A DNA stretch of 64,000 nucleotides from Bacteroides luti. Its GTDB lineage: Bacteria; Bacteroidota; Bacteroidia; Bacteroidales; Bacteroidaceae. A model generated the notes under the pieces. It did no database searches. It saw only the letters and a program-made list of their open reading frames with translations, and had not been told where the DNA came from. Positions 44,506 through 53,584 of this stretch are shown piece by piece (the stretch's first letter is position 1; every line of letters begins with the position of its first letter). The stretch covers positions 1-64,000 of the forward strand of contig NZ_FQTV01000013.1 in assembly GCF_900128905.1 (NCBI RefSeq), given 5' to 3'. The position numbers and the translations under genes were made by a program.

Positions 44506-45810
44506 TAGAATCGCGCAGTTTTGCATTTTGGCAAAATTGCGCGTTTCTATTAATGTTTGCCAATGATTTTCAAACTCATGATCTTTATCAATCTTAAAAT
44601 CTTCCGAACCATTAGTGTCTATTCGATTGAGAAGTAGTTCGATATTAATTTTATTTATATCAATTGATGGCTGAAATAAAATATTTTCGCTTTTTGTATC
44701 TTCAGCAACCTCATGGATTAGATTTATTTCTTGTAGAAGACTCAGAATTTGATGAGTCAGTTTAATTGGTATTTTATATTCCAAAGATATTTCTTCTGCG
44801 CTGTATGGTTTTTCTCCTTTTTCAAACCGCTTACAGATTAATGACATAATAAGTATTGAAATAAAATCTCTATATCTTCTGCTTATATTTTTAGTGTCTT
44901 TTTCGAAGTTAAAGTTTTTGATATTTTGACCTGCGTATGTAAGTTCTGCTCCGAAAAGTATAATTGTCCATGAAATCTGAAGCCATAATATAAAGAGCGG
45001 TATTGCTGCAAAGCTACCATAAATTGCATTGTATTTTGTTACAGATATCTGTCCGCTAATATATAGAAACTGAAAAGCTTGATAAGCTGTTCCGGCAATA
45101 ATTCCAGAAAATAGGGCGTGTTTGAATTTAACTTTGGTGTTCGGTATAAAAATAAAAAGCGCTGTAAACATAAGCCAGGTTAGTGCGAATGGAATAGTTC
45201 TCACTAAAAACTTTAAAATAGGAGCAAGCATAACAAAGCTTTCCATGCTTTTTAGCATTGTACTCGTAAAAATGGAGAGACCTCCCGATACAACGATTAA
45301 TATAGGTAAAAGCAAAAACATTGAAAAGTAATCCGTGATTTTTCTATATAATGTTCGTTGTTTTTTTACTTGCCAGATATTATTAAATGTAAGTTCTATA
45401 TTGGCAGTTAAATTAACAACAGTCCAAAGTAAGAGGACTAAACCTACCCCTACAAATATTCCACTTTTTGTTTGTTTTAAGTAAGAATCAACAAAACCCA
45501 GTATAGTTCCAGTTGCTGTTTCCTGACTGCTTAAACTGCTTCTTATCTGTTCCTCCATCATATTGTCAAATCCAAATCCACGGGCTATGGCAAATAAAAT
45601 AGCTAAAAGAGGAACTATTGAAAGAAGTGTGCTGTATGTTAGTGCAGAAGCTTTGTCGGTTAAACGATCTGTAGTAAAACGACGTACTGCGAGAATTATC
45701 GTTTTTACAATATTATAGAGAGAAAATTTTGTATGAGTTACTTCTGCTTCTGAAACCCGCCAGATGTCATAAGTAATAAAATTGAAGAATGCTTTTATTT
45801 TCTTATTCAT
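44491..45810 (-). CDS. YihY/BrkB-family inner-membrane protein
   Basis: 439 residues. An N-terminal ~300-residue membrane domain with six helices carries the family signatures LTYSTLLSIVPLLAILFAIARGFGF, LLLWTVVNLTANIELTFNNIWQVK and the WLQISWTIILFGAEL segment. A C-terminal cytoplasmic part contains a winged-helix-like stretch (YSAEEISLEYKIPIKLTHQILSLL). Older annotations call this family ribonuclease BN; that is not supported by anything visible here. Just downstream of rnpB on the same strand. Confidence 0.9.
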   Translation of the reverse strand: MNKKIKAFFNFITYDIWRVSEAEVTHTKFSLYNIVKTIILAVRRFTTDRLTDKASALTYSTLLSIVPLLAILFAIARGFGFDNMMEEQIRSSLSSQETATGTILGFVDSYLKQTKSGIFVGVGLVLLLWTVVNLTANIELTFNNIWQVKKQRTLYRKITDYFSMFLLLPILIVVSGGLSIFTSTMLKSMESFVMLAPILKFLVRTIPFALTWLMFTALFIFIPNTKVKFKHALFSGIIAGTAYQAFQFLYISGQISVTKYNAIYGSFAAIPLFILWLQISWTIILFGAELTYAGQNIKNFNFEKDTKNISRRYRDFISILIMSLICKRFEKGEKPYSAEEISLEYKIPIKLTHQILSLLQEINLIHEVAEDTKSENILFQPSIDINKINIELLLNRIDTNGSEDFKIDKDHEFENHWQTLIETRNFAKMQNCAILLKDL

Positions 45811-45848
45811 AGCTTTAATCCGTAGTTATCAAAGTTCATAAAAAAGAA

Positions 45849-46219
45849 AAAAGCAGTCGACCTATAAGCCGAGTTCTGTTCTTTAAATGTAAACAAATAA
45901 AGCGTTTGTCATTTATCTGGACTTAATGTCACCATTAAGTTCTAGCGGTCTACCCTCCGGCTGGGGCGAGCAGCCCTCAATAGCGTCGGTTTACATGACC
46001 TTACAACTCCTAAGACGTACGGCTCCCGTGTTGCCACAAGGACCGGTAGGCTCTTACCCTGCCTTCTCACCCTTACCTCTCCGAAAAGAGGCGGTTATTT
46101 TCTTCTACGTTACTCTACCCTCGCGGACAGCTTTCTGTTAGGAAGTAGGATGCTCTATGTTGCCCGGACTTTCCTCCCGTACAAATAATGTACGTGCGAC
46201 AAACCGGTCGGCTGCTTTT
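45849..46219 (-). ncRNA. rnpB: RNase P RNA
   Basis: Catalytic RNA that matures tRNA 5' ends. On the minus strand it carries the conserved GAGGAAAGTCCGGGC, then ACAGAAA, GGGTAAGAGCCTACCGG and near the 3' end AGAACTCGGCTTATAGG. P1 is closed by AAGCAGCCGACC at the 5' end (46218-46206) and GGTCGACTGCTT at the 3' end (45862-45851). About 370 nt, bacterial type A. A TATTTTTG -7 box lies just upstream at 46226-46233. Confidence 0.95.
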
Positions 46220-46305
46220 ATTTTGCAAAAATAACGAAAATATTTGAGAAGTCAGCTCTAATCGTTTTATATTTTGCTTCATATTTATTTCTTTTTAATT
46301 CATCT

Positions 46306-46650
46306 CTCACTCCCTTACTGCTATTATTCAATTATTTGTAAATCAGTATTATAGGAGGTGAGGGTAGCATTCTGAACTATTACAAGAACCCTCACCAAAT
46401 GGTGTTACCCTCACCTTTTCGATCTCTATTAGTCATTTTTAAATGAGAAATTTTGCTGGAATTGCATACCTTGCTCTTATTTTCTTAGTTTTCGAAATGT
46501 ACGAAACAGCAAAAAATGATTCGAAAAAGTGAGGGATGCTCTGAAAAGTGATGGTTAATTGATGGTAAAGTGAGGGATGAAATTATAGGAATTACTTTTT
46601 ATGAGTCAATTAATCATTTAGTTACATGCAAAGAAGTGAGGGAGTGATGG
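46306..46650. repeat. GTGAGGG motif cluster
   Basis: GTGAGGG at 46358, 46529, 46570 and 46636, GTGATGG at 46548 and 46644, CCCTCAC at 46389 and 46408, and CTCACTCCC at 46306. GGTGAGGGTA (46357-46366) can pair with TACCCTCACC (46406-46415). No match to a known element is recognised. Confidence 0.6.
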
Positions 46651-46811
46651 ACTTTTTAAAAAAAGTCTGGCGTGAGTTTTTAAAACCATTCAAGAATAAA
46701 TTTCAGCCATTCACTAATGGATTTTATTTATTGGGGAATAATTTGTGTAATTTGCTTTAGATAGATAATTGCAAATTGAATATTATAATTAATCATTTAA
46801 TATTTTTATTA

Positions 46812-46894
46812 AGACCCGGGTCTCAATAGAGTTTAGACCCGGATCTAAAACATTTTAGACCCCCATCTAAAAAAGGTTTAGATGGGGGTCTAAA
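46812..46894. repeat. AGACCC/GGGTCT four-unit palindromic array
   Basis: Four palindromes: AGACCCGGGTCT (46812-46823), TTTAGACCCGGATCTAAA (46832-46849), TTTAGACCCCCATCTAAA (46854-46871) and its exact complement (46877-46894). Centres are 23, 22 and 23 bp apart. Units 3 and 4 form a perfect 18 bp stem. The architecture copies the GTAC arrays with a different core sequence. Confidence 0.8.
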
Positions 46895-46992
46895 TTAAAA
46901 TGATACATCAAAAATTTAAATCTTAAAAAAACTAATAAAATGTATCTGTTAATAAAAATAATAATACCTTTGTGTATTAAGATAATCTTTTA

Positions 46993-48201
46993 ATGCTTCT
47001 TAAAATGAAAAAACGTATACTTCTGTTTCTCATTTTATTTGCTGGAGTTGTAATGTGCAATTACACTTTTGCTAAAGACCTTCCCAAACGTATAAAAAAG
47101 GTGATAGAAACCGTTGAACAAAAGTATGCTCCTGATAGGCGGAATGTTGTTTTTGATCTTGAAGTAAAAAAGAAAAGAAAGACACTTACGTTATATGGTT
47201 CAACTTCGATACCAGAAGCGAAAGCAGAGCTTATTTCTCTATTACTCGAAAAGAAGTATAAGATTGTAGATAACTTTAGATTGTTGCCCGATAGTATTTT
47301 AGGTGATAAGGTATATGGGGTAGTAAATGTATCTGTTGCTAATCTCCGCAAGAAAGTTAGTTTTGCTAGTGAAATGATGACTCAAGCATTATTGGGTACT
47401 CCCGTGAAGATACTGCAAGAAGATGAATGGTACAGAGTACAGACTCCTGATAATTATATAACCTGGGTGAACTCATCTAGTATTATTCCTATGAATAAAA
47501 CAGAGTATAATTCCTGGAATGCATCTAATAAGATTGTTGTAACGTCTCATTATGGGTTTACTTTTGAAAAACCTGATTTGAACTCTCAAACAGTATCTGA
47601 TGTTGTTAGTGGCAACATGTTAAAATGTGAAGGTGAGGAGAGAGGCTTTTATAAAGTCTCATATCCTGATGGAAGAATAGCCTATTTACCAAAATCTGCA
47701 GGAATGCCAGAAAGTCAATGGGTAAATAGAGATAAGATAAATGCTGATAGCATAATAAAAACAGGGATGACATTTATGGGAATTCCTTATATGTGGGGTG
47801 GAATGTCTGCCAAAGCAATGGATTGCAGTGGTTTTGTAAAAATGGTTATGTTTCTTAATGGGATTATTCTGCCTCGTGACGCATCTCAAATGGCTTATGT
47901 AGGAGAAAGAATAGACATTAGTAATGGATTTGAAAACCTGAAGCCTGGAGATTTATTGTTTTTTGGACGAAAAGCAACCGCGGAACAAAAAGAACGAGTA
48001 ATACATGTGGCTATATATATAGGTAATCAGAAATTTATTCACTCGCAAGGATATGTACATATAAGCAGCTTCAATCCGGATGATAAAGACTTTGATCAAT
48101 ATAATCTTAATAGATTATTAAGTGCAGGTCGAATTCTTGGTCATATTGGAACAGCGGATATCAGTACTCTTAAATCTAATCCATTTTATCAACCTCAATA
48201 A
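46993..48201 (+). CDS. NlpC/P60 cysteine peptidase with SH3-like domains
   Basis: 402 residues, exported (signal peptide in the first ~27 residues). About 30-130 is an N-terminal helper domain, 130-255 holds two bacterial SH3-like modules (GTPVKILQEDEWYRVQTPD and KCEGEERGFYKVSYPDGR), and 270-400 is the NlpC/P60 domain with catalytic Cys278 in MDCSGF and His338 in HVAIYIG. Proteins with this layout cleave the D-Glu/diaminopimelate bond of peptidoglycan stem peptides. The in-frame ATG at 47005 (MKKRILL) is an alternative start. The next gene, a dipeptide epimerase, would act on the L-Ala-D-Glu released. Confidence 0.92.
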   Translation: MLLKMKKRILLFLILFAGVVMCNYTFAKDLPKRIKKVIETVEQKYAPDRRNVVFDLEVKKKRKTLTLYGSTSIPEAKAELISLLLEKKYKIVDNFRLLPDSILGDKVYGVVNVSVANLRKKVSFASEMMTQALLGTPVKILQEDEWYRVQTPDNYITWVNSSSIIPMNKTEYNSWNASNKIVVTSHYGFTFEKPDLNSQTVSDVVSGNMLKCEGEERGFYKVSYPDGRIAYLPKSAGMPESQWVNRDKINADSIIKTGMTFMGIPYMWGGMSAKAMDCSGFVKMVMFLNGIILPRDASQMAYVGERIDISNGFENLKPGDLLFFGRKATAEQKERVIHVAIYIGNQKFIHSQGYVHISSFNPDDKDFDQYNLNRLLSAGRILGHIGTADISTLKSNPFYQPQ

Positions 48202-48213
48202 TAACCAAGACTT

Positions 48214-49368
48214 ATGAGTCAGGACAGAAGACAATTTATAAAGACAGCCGCATTAGCTGCTATCGGCTCCGGGGTAGCTATGCAAGGTGCACTAGCCGGT
48301 GAATCAATTAACTCTATTTTTTCAATTAATAAACATTCTCATTCAGGTAAGATGAAACTAACTTTTCGCCCATATGATTTAAAACTGAAACATGTTTTCA
48401 CTGTTGCAACTTATTCCCGGACAACTACGCCGGATGTACAAGTAGAGATTGAATATGATGGAGTTATAGGTTACGGTGAAGCATCTATGCCTCCTTATTT
48501 GGGAGAGTCTGTAGAGTCTGTTATGGCTTTCCTTAAAAAAGTAAATCTCGAACAGTTTAATGATCCTTTCCAATTGGAAGATATATTGGCTTATGTAGAT
48601 GGTGTTATGCCGGGAAATACGGCAGCGAAGGCATCTGTTGATATTGCACTTCACGATCTGGTAGGAAAATTATTAAATGCACCATGGTATAAGATATGGG
48701 GACTTGATAAAGAGAAAGCGCCTTCTACAACATATACTATTGGCATTGATACCGCAGAAGTTGTTAAAGAAAAGACACTAGAGGTTGCAGATAAATTTAA
48801 TATCCTTAAAGTTAAGCTTGGACGTGAAAATGATAAAGAGATAATTAATGCTATTCGTTCAGTAAGTCAGTTGCCTATTGCTGTCGATGCAAATCAGGGC
48901 TGGAAAGATAAATATCATGCTTTGGATATGATTCAATGGCTGAAAGAACAAGGCATTGTAATGGTTGAGCAACCCATGCCGAAAGCTCAGCTTGATGATA
49001 TTGCCTGGGTTACTCAACAAAGTCCACTTCCTATCTTTGCAGATGAATCTCTTCAGCGATTGAGTGATGTTGCAAAATTAAAAGGTGTTTTTACCGGTAT
49101 CAATATAAAATTAATGAAATGTACCGGAATGCGCGAAGCCTGGAAGATGGTTACGTTAGGAAAAGCTTTAGGTATGAGAATTATGGTAGGATGTATGACT
49201 GAAACATCTTGTGCTGTTTCGGCAGCTGCGCAATTCTCACCTGCTGTTGATTTTGCAGATTTGGATGGTAATCTTCTTATTTCTAATGATCTCTTTAAAG
49301 GGATGGAAGTTGTAAAAGGTAAGATAACCTTAAATGATCTTCCGGGTATTGGAATAAAAAAACTATAG
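48214..49368 (+). CDS. L-Ala-D/L-Glu (dipeptide) epimerase with a Tat signal
   Basis: Enolase-superfamily epimerase of 384 residues acting on dipeptides from peptidoglycan. Second-shell and catalytic motifs are present: LKVKLG (KxK acid/base), VDANQGW, VEQPMPK, FADESL (metal ligands) and INIKLMKCTG (opposite lysine). The N-terminus reads SQDRRQFIKTAALAAIG, a twin-arginine export signal, so the folded enzyme is probably periplasmic, unlike the cytoplasmic E. coli YcjG. It follows the NlpC/P60 gene by 12 bp and precedes the transglutaminase-like gene by 4 bp, forming a muropeptide-processing operon. Confidence 0.92.
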   Translation: MSQDRRQFIKTAALAAIGSGVAMQGALAGESINSIFSINKHSHSGKMKLTFRPYDLKLKHVFTVATYSRTTTPDVQVEIEYDGVIGYGEASMPPYLGESVESVMAFLKKVNLEQFNDPFQLEDILAYVDGVMPGNTAAKASVDIALHDLVGKLLNAPWYKIWGLDKEKAPSTTYTIGIDTAEVVKEKTLEVADKFNILKVKLGRENDKEIINAIRSVSQLPIAVDANQGWKDKYHALDMIQWLKEQGIVMVEQPMPKAQLDDIAWVTQQSPLPIFADESLQRLSDVAKLKGVFTGINIKLMKCTGMREAWKMVTLGKALGMRIMVGCMTETSCAVSAAAQFSPAVDFADLDGNLLISNDLFKGMEVVKGKITLNDLPGIGIKKL

Positions 49369-49372
49369 ATGT

Positions 49373-50698
49373 ATGAAGAAAGCATGTTGGCTGAGCTTAT
49401 GTGGTATGTTTTTGTTTACAGGGTGTATTTCATATTCTGAATCTATGGCTGGTTTTGAACAAGAAAAGATGAATCGTACCCGAATTGATTTTTCTAAAAA
49501 CAGAGATCAGGTCATTGATTATATTCGTAAATATATCCCCAATGTCAGTGATGAACAAATGCTTAAATGGGAAAATGAGAAATCACTTGAGTGTATGACT
49601 ATTGATGGGAAAAAGATGTATTTCTATAATGCAGCACCAAATCTTTTTCGTATCAATAAAGAAGCTATTGCTATAAAAATTGCAAAAGATGGTATAACGG
49701 AAGATGGTAAAGATAGAGTGAATTCATCTCATGTGCCTTTAGTTGTGAGTGCGGTTAAGGCGAAAAAAGAAAATATTGTTCTTCCGGTAAAAATGCATGT
49801 AAAATATTCATTGACAGTTCAGTCTAATGCTGTTCCCGAAGGAGAAATAATTCGATGCTGGTTACCTTATCCTCGTACAGATCAGCCTCGCCAAACCAAT
49901 CTGAAACTATTCAATACTAGTGAAAGTAAATATCTTATAGCTCCTGTTAAGTACAAGCATTCTACAATATACATGGAGAAAAAACAAGAAAAAGATAAGC
50001 CTACAACTTTTTCTGTGGAATATGAGTATACTTCATCTGCGGAATGGCATCACTTGAAGCCGGAAGATATATTGCCCTATAAAAAGAATACTTCCATATA
50101 TAAGAAATATACCAGTGAAAGAGAGAAACATATTCTTTTTACTCCACGTATAAAAGAACTTGCCACACAAATAGTGGGTAATGAACAGAATCCACTTTTG
50201 AAAGTCAAGAAGATATATGAGTGGATTAATCAGATTCCATGGGCATCGGCACGGGAATATTCTACTCTTGATAATATTCCGGAATATGTGCTCGATAATA
50301 AACACGGTGATTGTGGCCAAGTGAGCTTGCTCTTTATTACCCTGGCCCGTTACTGTGGTATTCCTGCAAAGTTTCAAAGTGGATTTATGATGCATCCTGG
50401 GGGTAAGAATATGCACGATTGGGCTCAGGTTTATTTTGAAGGAGTAGGGTGGGTACCTGTTGATCAATCCTTTGGATTATTTCCTTCAAAGAATCAGGAT
50501 GAAAAATATTTCTTTATGACCGGTATAGATTCATATCGTATGATTGTAAATGATGACTATTCCAATTCACTTTTTCCTGCAAAAAAATACCCTCGAAGCG
50601 AAACTGTTGATTTTCAACGTGGAGAGGTTGAGTGGAGGAAAGGTAACCTTTATTTTGATAAATGGAAATGGAATTTAGAAATTGAATATATGAAATAA
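49373..50698 (+). CDS. Transglutaminase-like lipoprotein
   Basis: 441 residues, lipobox Cys18 (LFTGC). The C-terminal half is a transglutaminase-core cysteine protease-like domain: HGDCGQVSLLFITLARYCGIPA (Cys314), MHDWAQVYFEGVGWVPVDQSFG (His and Asp of the triad). The N-terminal half is beta-rich (LPVKMHVKYSLTVQSNAVPEGE). Likely a protease or amidase anchored in the periplasm. Third gene of the set with the NlpC/P60 peptidase and epimerase; whether it acts on peptides from the wall is inference. Confidence 0.85.
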   Translation: MKKACWLSLCGMFLFTGCISYSESMAGFEQEKMNRTRIDFSKNRDQVIDYIRKYIPNVSDEQMLKWENEKSLECMTIDGKKMYFYNAAPNLFRINKEAIAIKIAKDGITEDGKDRVNSSHVPLVVSAVKAKKENIVLPVKMHVKYSLTVQSNAVPEGEIIRCWLPYPRTDQPRQTNLKLFNTSESKYLIAPVKYKHSTIYMEKKQEKDKPTTFSVEYEYTSSAEWHHLKPEDILPYKKNTSIYKKYTSEREKHILFTPRIKELATQIVGNEQNPLLKVKKIYEWINQIPWASAREYSTLDNIPEYVLDNKHGDCGQVSLLFITLARYCGIPAKFQSGFMMHPGGKNMHDWAQVYFEGVGWVPVDQSFGLFPSKNQDEKYFFMTGIDSYRMIVNDDYSNSLFPAKKYPRSETVDFQRGEVEWRKGNLYFDKWKWNLEIEYMK

Positions 50699-50909
50699 CT
50701 TTTGTCATCCTCTTTTTGTCACCTTTCTCATCTAACGAATGTAAATTTGTCAGTCCCTGTCGTTAAGTGCTGTTAAGTGCGTTATTTCTCTGTTAAAAGA
50801 TAGCAAAAATGCATGACATGTTGAATAATTGACTGATTTTTGTTGTTAATTTAACGTCGATAAAGTTAAACACAAACGAGATATTAACAAATTTAATAGT
50901 TAGAATAAT

Positions 50910-52409
50910 ATGAAACAGAAAACGAAAAACATCTTAGGTTTAGGACTTGTGATCGCTCTCAGTTCTGGAGTTGCAGCAGTAACAACTTATTCTCTTGTTG
51001 CTCCTAAAAAAGCAAACATGGCATTTGAGGAAATGTTTCCGCAGAACCCTAATGTTCATCGTGCCAGCTTCAATGCTTCTGATGCTGCACCAGTCGATTT
51101 TACTTTTGCAGCAGAGAATTCGGTTCATGCTGTTGTTCACATAAAATCAACAATCAATGCGAAAACTACAACTGTAGATGTGCAAGATCCTTTTAGTGAT
51201 TTCTTTGGAGATTTCTTCGGAAATGGTAATGGCGGACGTCAGCAAAGACAAGTGCAACAACCTCCTAAAGTTGGTATTGGTTCTGGTGTAATCATCTCAA
51301 ACGATGGATATATCGTTACTAATAATCACGTAATAGATAATAGTGATATAATTACAGTGACTCTTAATGATAAACGAGAATTTAAGGCTCGATTGATTGG
51401 CGCTGATGCTGCGACAGATTTAGCTTTGATTAAAATTGAAGGAAAAGATTTCCCAACTCTTCCAGTTGGTAATTCTGATGACTTAAAGGTTGGTGAATGG
51501 GTGCTTGCTGTAGGCAATCCTTTGAATTTATCTTCTACAGTAACAGCTGGTATTGTTAGTGCAAAAGCTCGCAACCTTGGCATGGGAGGTGGAGGCATTG
51601 AATCCTTCATACAGACTGATGCTGCGATTAATCAAGGTAATAGTGGTGGCGCTTTGGTAAATACACGTGGAGAATTAGTGGGAATTAATTCGGCTATTTA
51701 TTCTCCAACAGGATCTTATGCAGGTTATGGATTTGCTATTCCAACTACAATAATGAAAAAAGTGGTTGCCGACCTTAAAGAATATGGTACGGTTCAACGT
51801 GCTTTGTTAGGTGTCAGAGGTGGTGATAATAGTGCAGAACTCGCAAAGGAAAAAGATTTGGGTGTAATTAATGGAGTGTATGTTGATGAAGTTACAGATG
51901 GAGGCTCTGCTGCTGATGCTGGTTTGAAAGCAAAAGATGTTATTGTAGCTATCAATGGAAAAGATATAAAATCGATGGCTGAATTGCAGGAAACAATTAC
52001 GCGTTTCACTCCGGGAACTAATATCAAGGTAAAAGTTGTTAGAGATAAAAAGGAAAAAACATTTGATGTAACTTTGAAGAACTCACAAGGAAATACCAAA
52101 GTTGTGAAAAATGCAGATATGGATATTTTGGGTGCAGCTTTCAGAGAATTACCTAATGATTTAAAAGAGCAGCTAAAACTTACTTACGGATTAGAAGTTA
52201 CAGGTGTACAAGGTGGTAAAATGAAAGATGCAGGGATAACTAAAGGATTCATTATTTTAAAGGTAAATGGTCAGCCAGTTAAAACTACAGCAGAATTTGA
52301 AGATTTGTTTAAAGCAGCTACACAGTCGCCAGAGCAAGTGCTCTTTATGACTGGAATGTTTCCTTCAGGAAAGCGTGCTAATTACGCTGTTGATCTATCA
52401 ACGAAATAG
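50910..52409 (+). CDS. htrA: Periplasmic serine protease HtrA/DegP-like
   Basis: 499-residue envelope quality-control protease. Signal/anchor at about 8-30, trypsin-like domain with catalytic His140 (NNHVID), Asp170 (ATDLALI) and Ser245 (GNSGGAL), then two PDZ domains (about 305-395 and 410-495; GVYVDEVTDGGSAADAGLKAKDVI is in the first). Full-length and intact. It precedes the primary sigma factor gene, an order I recall from B. thetaiotaomicron. Ends at a strong terminator, so it is not cotranscribed with rpoD. Confidence 0.95.
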   Translation: MKQKTKNILGLGLVIALSSGVAAVTTYSLVAPKKANMAFEEMFPQNPNVHRASFNASDAAPVDFTFAAENSVHAVVHIKSTINAKTTTVDVQDPFSDFFGDFFGNGNGGRQQRQVQQPPKVGIGSGVIISNDGYIVTNNHVIDNSDIITVTLNDKREFKARLIGADAATDLALIKIEGKDFPTLPVGNSDDLKVGEWVLAVGNPLNLSSTVTAGIVSAKARNLGMGGGGIESFIQTDAAINQGNSGGALVNTRGELVGINSAIYSPTGSYAGYGFAIPTTIMKKVVADLKEYGTVQRALLGVRGGDNSAELAKEKDLGVINGVYVDEVTDGGSAADAGLKAKDVIVAINGKDIKSMAELQETITRFTPGTNIKVKVVRDKKEKTFDVTLKNSQGNTKVVKNADMDILGAAFRELPNDLKEQLKLTYGLEVTGVQGGKMKDAGITKGFIILKVNGQPVKTTAEFEDLFKAATQSPEQVLFMTGMFPSGKRANYAVDLSTK

Positions 52410-52433
52410 TATAAACTTAAAAATATAGGCTAT

Positions 52434-52490
52434 TTACACAGATTTGAAATGATTTTATTAAATTATGAACAAATCTGTGTAATCTTCGTT
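52434..52490 (+). terminator. Terminator of htrA
   Basis: Perfect 13 bp stem TTACACAGATTTG / CAAATCTGTGTAA with a long AT-rich loop, followed by a T-rich run (TCTTCGTTTTTATAC). Confidence 0.8.
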
Positions 52491-52550
52491 TTTATACTAT
52501 AAAAAAATAAAATAGCTTTATATATTTCGTTAAATATGAATATTTTGTTG

Positions 52551-52558
52551 TAACTTTG
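52551..52558 (+). promoter_or_regulatory. -7 element of the rpoD promoter
   Basis: TAACTTTG, 25 bp before the rpoD start codon. The -33 region is not a good match to TTTG. Confidence 0.55.
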
Positions 52559-52582
52559 TCCCTCCAAATTTGTTTTATAAGC

Positions 52583-53443
52583 ATGAGACAATTAAAGATT
52601 ACCAAAAGTATCACTAACAGGGAGAGCGCTTCTCTTGATAAGTATCTTCAGGAAATCGGTCGTGAGGACTTGATTACTGTAGAAGAAGAAGTAGAACTAG
52701 CCCAACGTATTCGTAAGGGAGACCGTGTAGCATTAGAAAAACTGACACGAGCAAATCTCCGTTTCGTCGTATCAGTAGCTAAACAGTACCAAAACCAAGG
52801 TTTGAGTTTGCCCGACTTAATTAATGAAGGCAATTTAGGACTGATTAAAGCAGCTGAAAAGTTTGATGAAACGCGAGGTTTTAAGTTTATCAGTTATGCT
52901 GTGTGGTGGATTCGTCAATCTATTCTTCAGGCTTTAGCTGAACAATCTCGTATTGTTCGTCTTCCTCTTAACCAGGTTGGCTCTCTAAATAAAATTAGTA
53001 AAGCCTTCTCTAAGTTTGAGCAAGAAAATGAGCGTAAGCCTTCACCTGAAGAACTGGCAGATGAACTTGATATTCCGGTAGACAAAATCTCAGATACATT
53101 GAAAGTGTCAGGAAGACATATTTCTGTAGATGCACCTTTTGTTGAAGGAGAAGATAACAGTCTTTTGGATGTGTTGGTCAATGACGATTCACCTATGGCG
53201 GATCGCTCTCTGGTTAATGAATCTCTTGCCAAAGAAATTGATAGAGCACTTTCTACGTTAACCGACAGAGAAAAGGAGATTATCCAAATGTTCTTCGGTA
53301 TTGAAACGCAGGAAATGACGTTAGAAGAAATCGGCGATAAATTTGGCCTCACACGTGAGCGCGTTCGTCAGATTAAAGAAAAAGCTATTAGACGATTAAG
53401 ACAGAATTCGCGTAGTAAATTGCTCAAATCCTATTTAGGATAA
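52583..53443 (+). CDS. rpoD: Primary sigma factor (sigma-ABfr / RpoD type)
   Basis: Vegetative sigma factor of 286 residues, much shorter than E. coli sigma70 because it lacks most of region 1.1 and the non-conserved domain, as is typical of Bacteroidetes. Region 1.2 ([15 protein letters not shown]), regions 2.1-2.4 ([53 protein letters not shown]), region 3 and region 4.2 ([31 protein letters not shown]) are complete. I start it at ATG 52583 ([15 protein letters not shown]), the conserved family start; the longer frame begins with TTG. It reads the TTTG/TAnnTTTG promoters seen throughout the window. Confidence 0.97.
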   Translation: MRQLKITKSITNRESASLDKYLQEIGREDLITVEEEVELAQRIRKGDRVALEKLTRANLRFVVSVAKQYQNQGLSLPDLINEGNLGLIKAAEKFDETRGFKFISYAVWWIRQSILQALAEQSRIVRLPLNQVGSLNKISKAFSKFEQENERKPSPEELADELDIPVDKISDTLKVSGRHISVDAPFVEGEDNSLLDVLVNDDSPMADRSLVNESLAKEIDRALSTLTDREKEIIQMFFGIETQEMTLEEIGDKFGLTRERVRQIKEKAIRRLRQNSRSKLLKSYLG

Positions 53444-53477
53444 GTAGAAAAATCAATTTCTGAGAAAAAGTATATAG

Positions 53478-53513
53478 AGCCGGTTAACCAAAAGGTTGCC
53501 CGGCTTTATTTTT
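53478..53513 (+). terminator. Terminator of rpoD
   Basis: AGCCGGtTAACC / GGTTGcCCGGCT stem followed by TTATTTTTAT. Confidence 0.88.
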
Positions 53514-53526
53514 ATCATATTTTTAC

Positions 53527-53556
53527 TTTGGTGTTTTGTGCTTTTCGTTATCTTTG
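53527..53556 (+). promoter_or_regulatory. Promoter of the hypothetical gene at 53585
   Basis: TTTG (53527-53530), 18 bp, TATCTTTG (53549-53556), 28 bp before the start codon. Confidence 0.65.
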
Positions 53557-53584
53557 TGTCGAACAATAATAAAAAAACTTATCT

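Larger units (their letters stand above)
46220..46992. other. Large intergenic region with two repeat clusters
   Basis: 770 bp with no coding region. 46306-46650 holds seven or eight GTGAGGG-type motifs in both orientations; 46812-46894 holds the four-unit AGACCC palindrome array. A TACCTTTG -7 box at 46965-46972 lies before the NlpC/P60 gene. Confidence 0.65.

Noticed and set aside
44491..45810. Annotation of the YihY/BrkB protein as ribonuclease BN
   Set aside because: The sequence shows a polytopic membrane protein with no nuclease motif; the old name is not supported.
45926..46141. Plus-strand open frame over 71 codons
   Set aside because: It lies antisense to the RNase P RNA gene, whose conserved sequence and structure explain the region.
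46854..46894. Simple terminator for rnpB or the upstream gene
   Set aside because: rnpB is on the minus strand and starts at 46219, so this hairpin is upstream of it, and no plus-strand gene precedes it in this gap; the regular four-unit layout also goes beyond a terminator.
52556..52582. Nine-codon N-terminal extension of the sigma factor
   Set aside because: It would start at a TTG that overlaps the -7 box; the family start [11 protein letters not shown] is at 52583.
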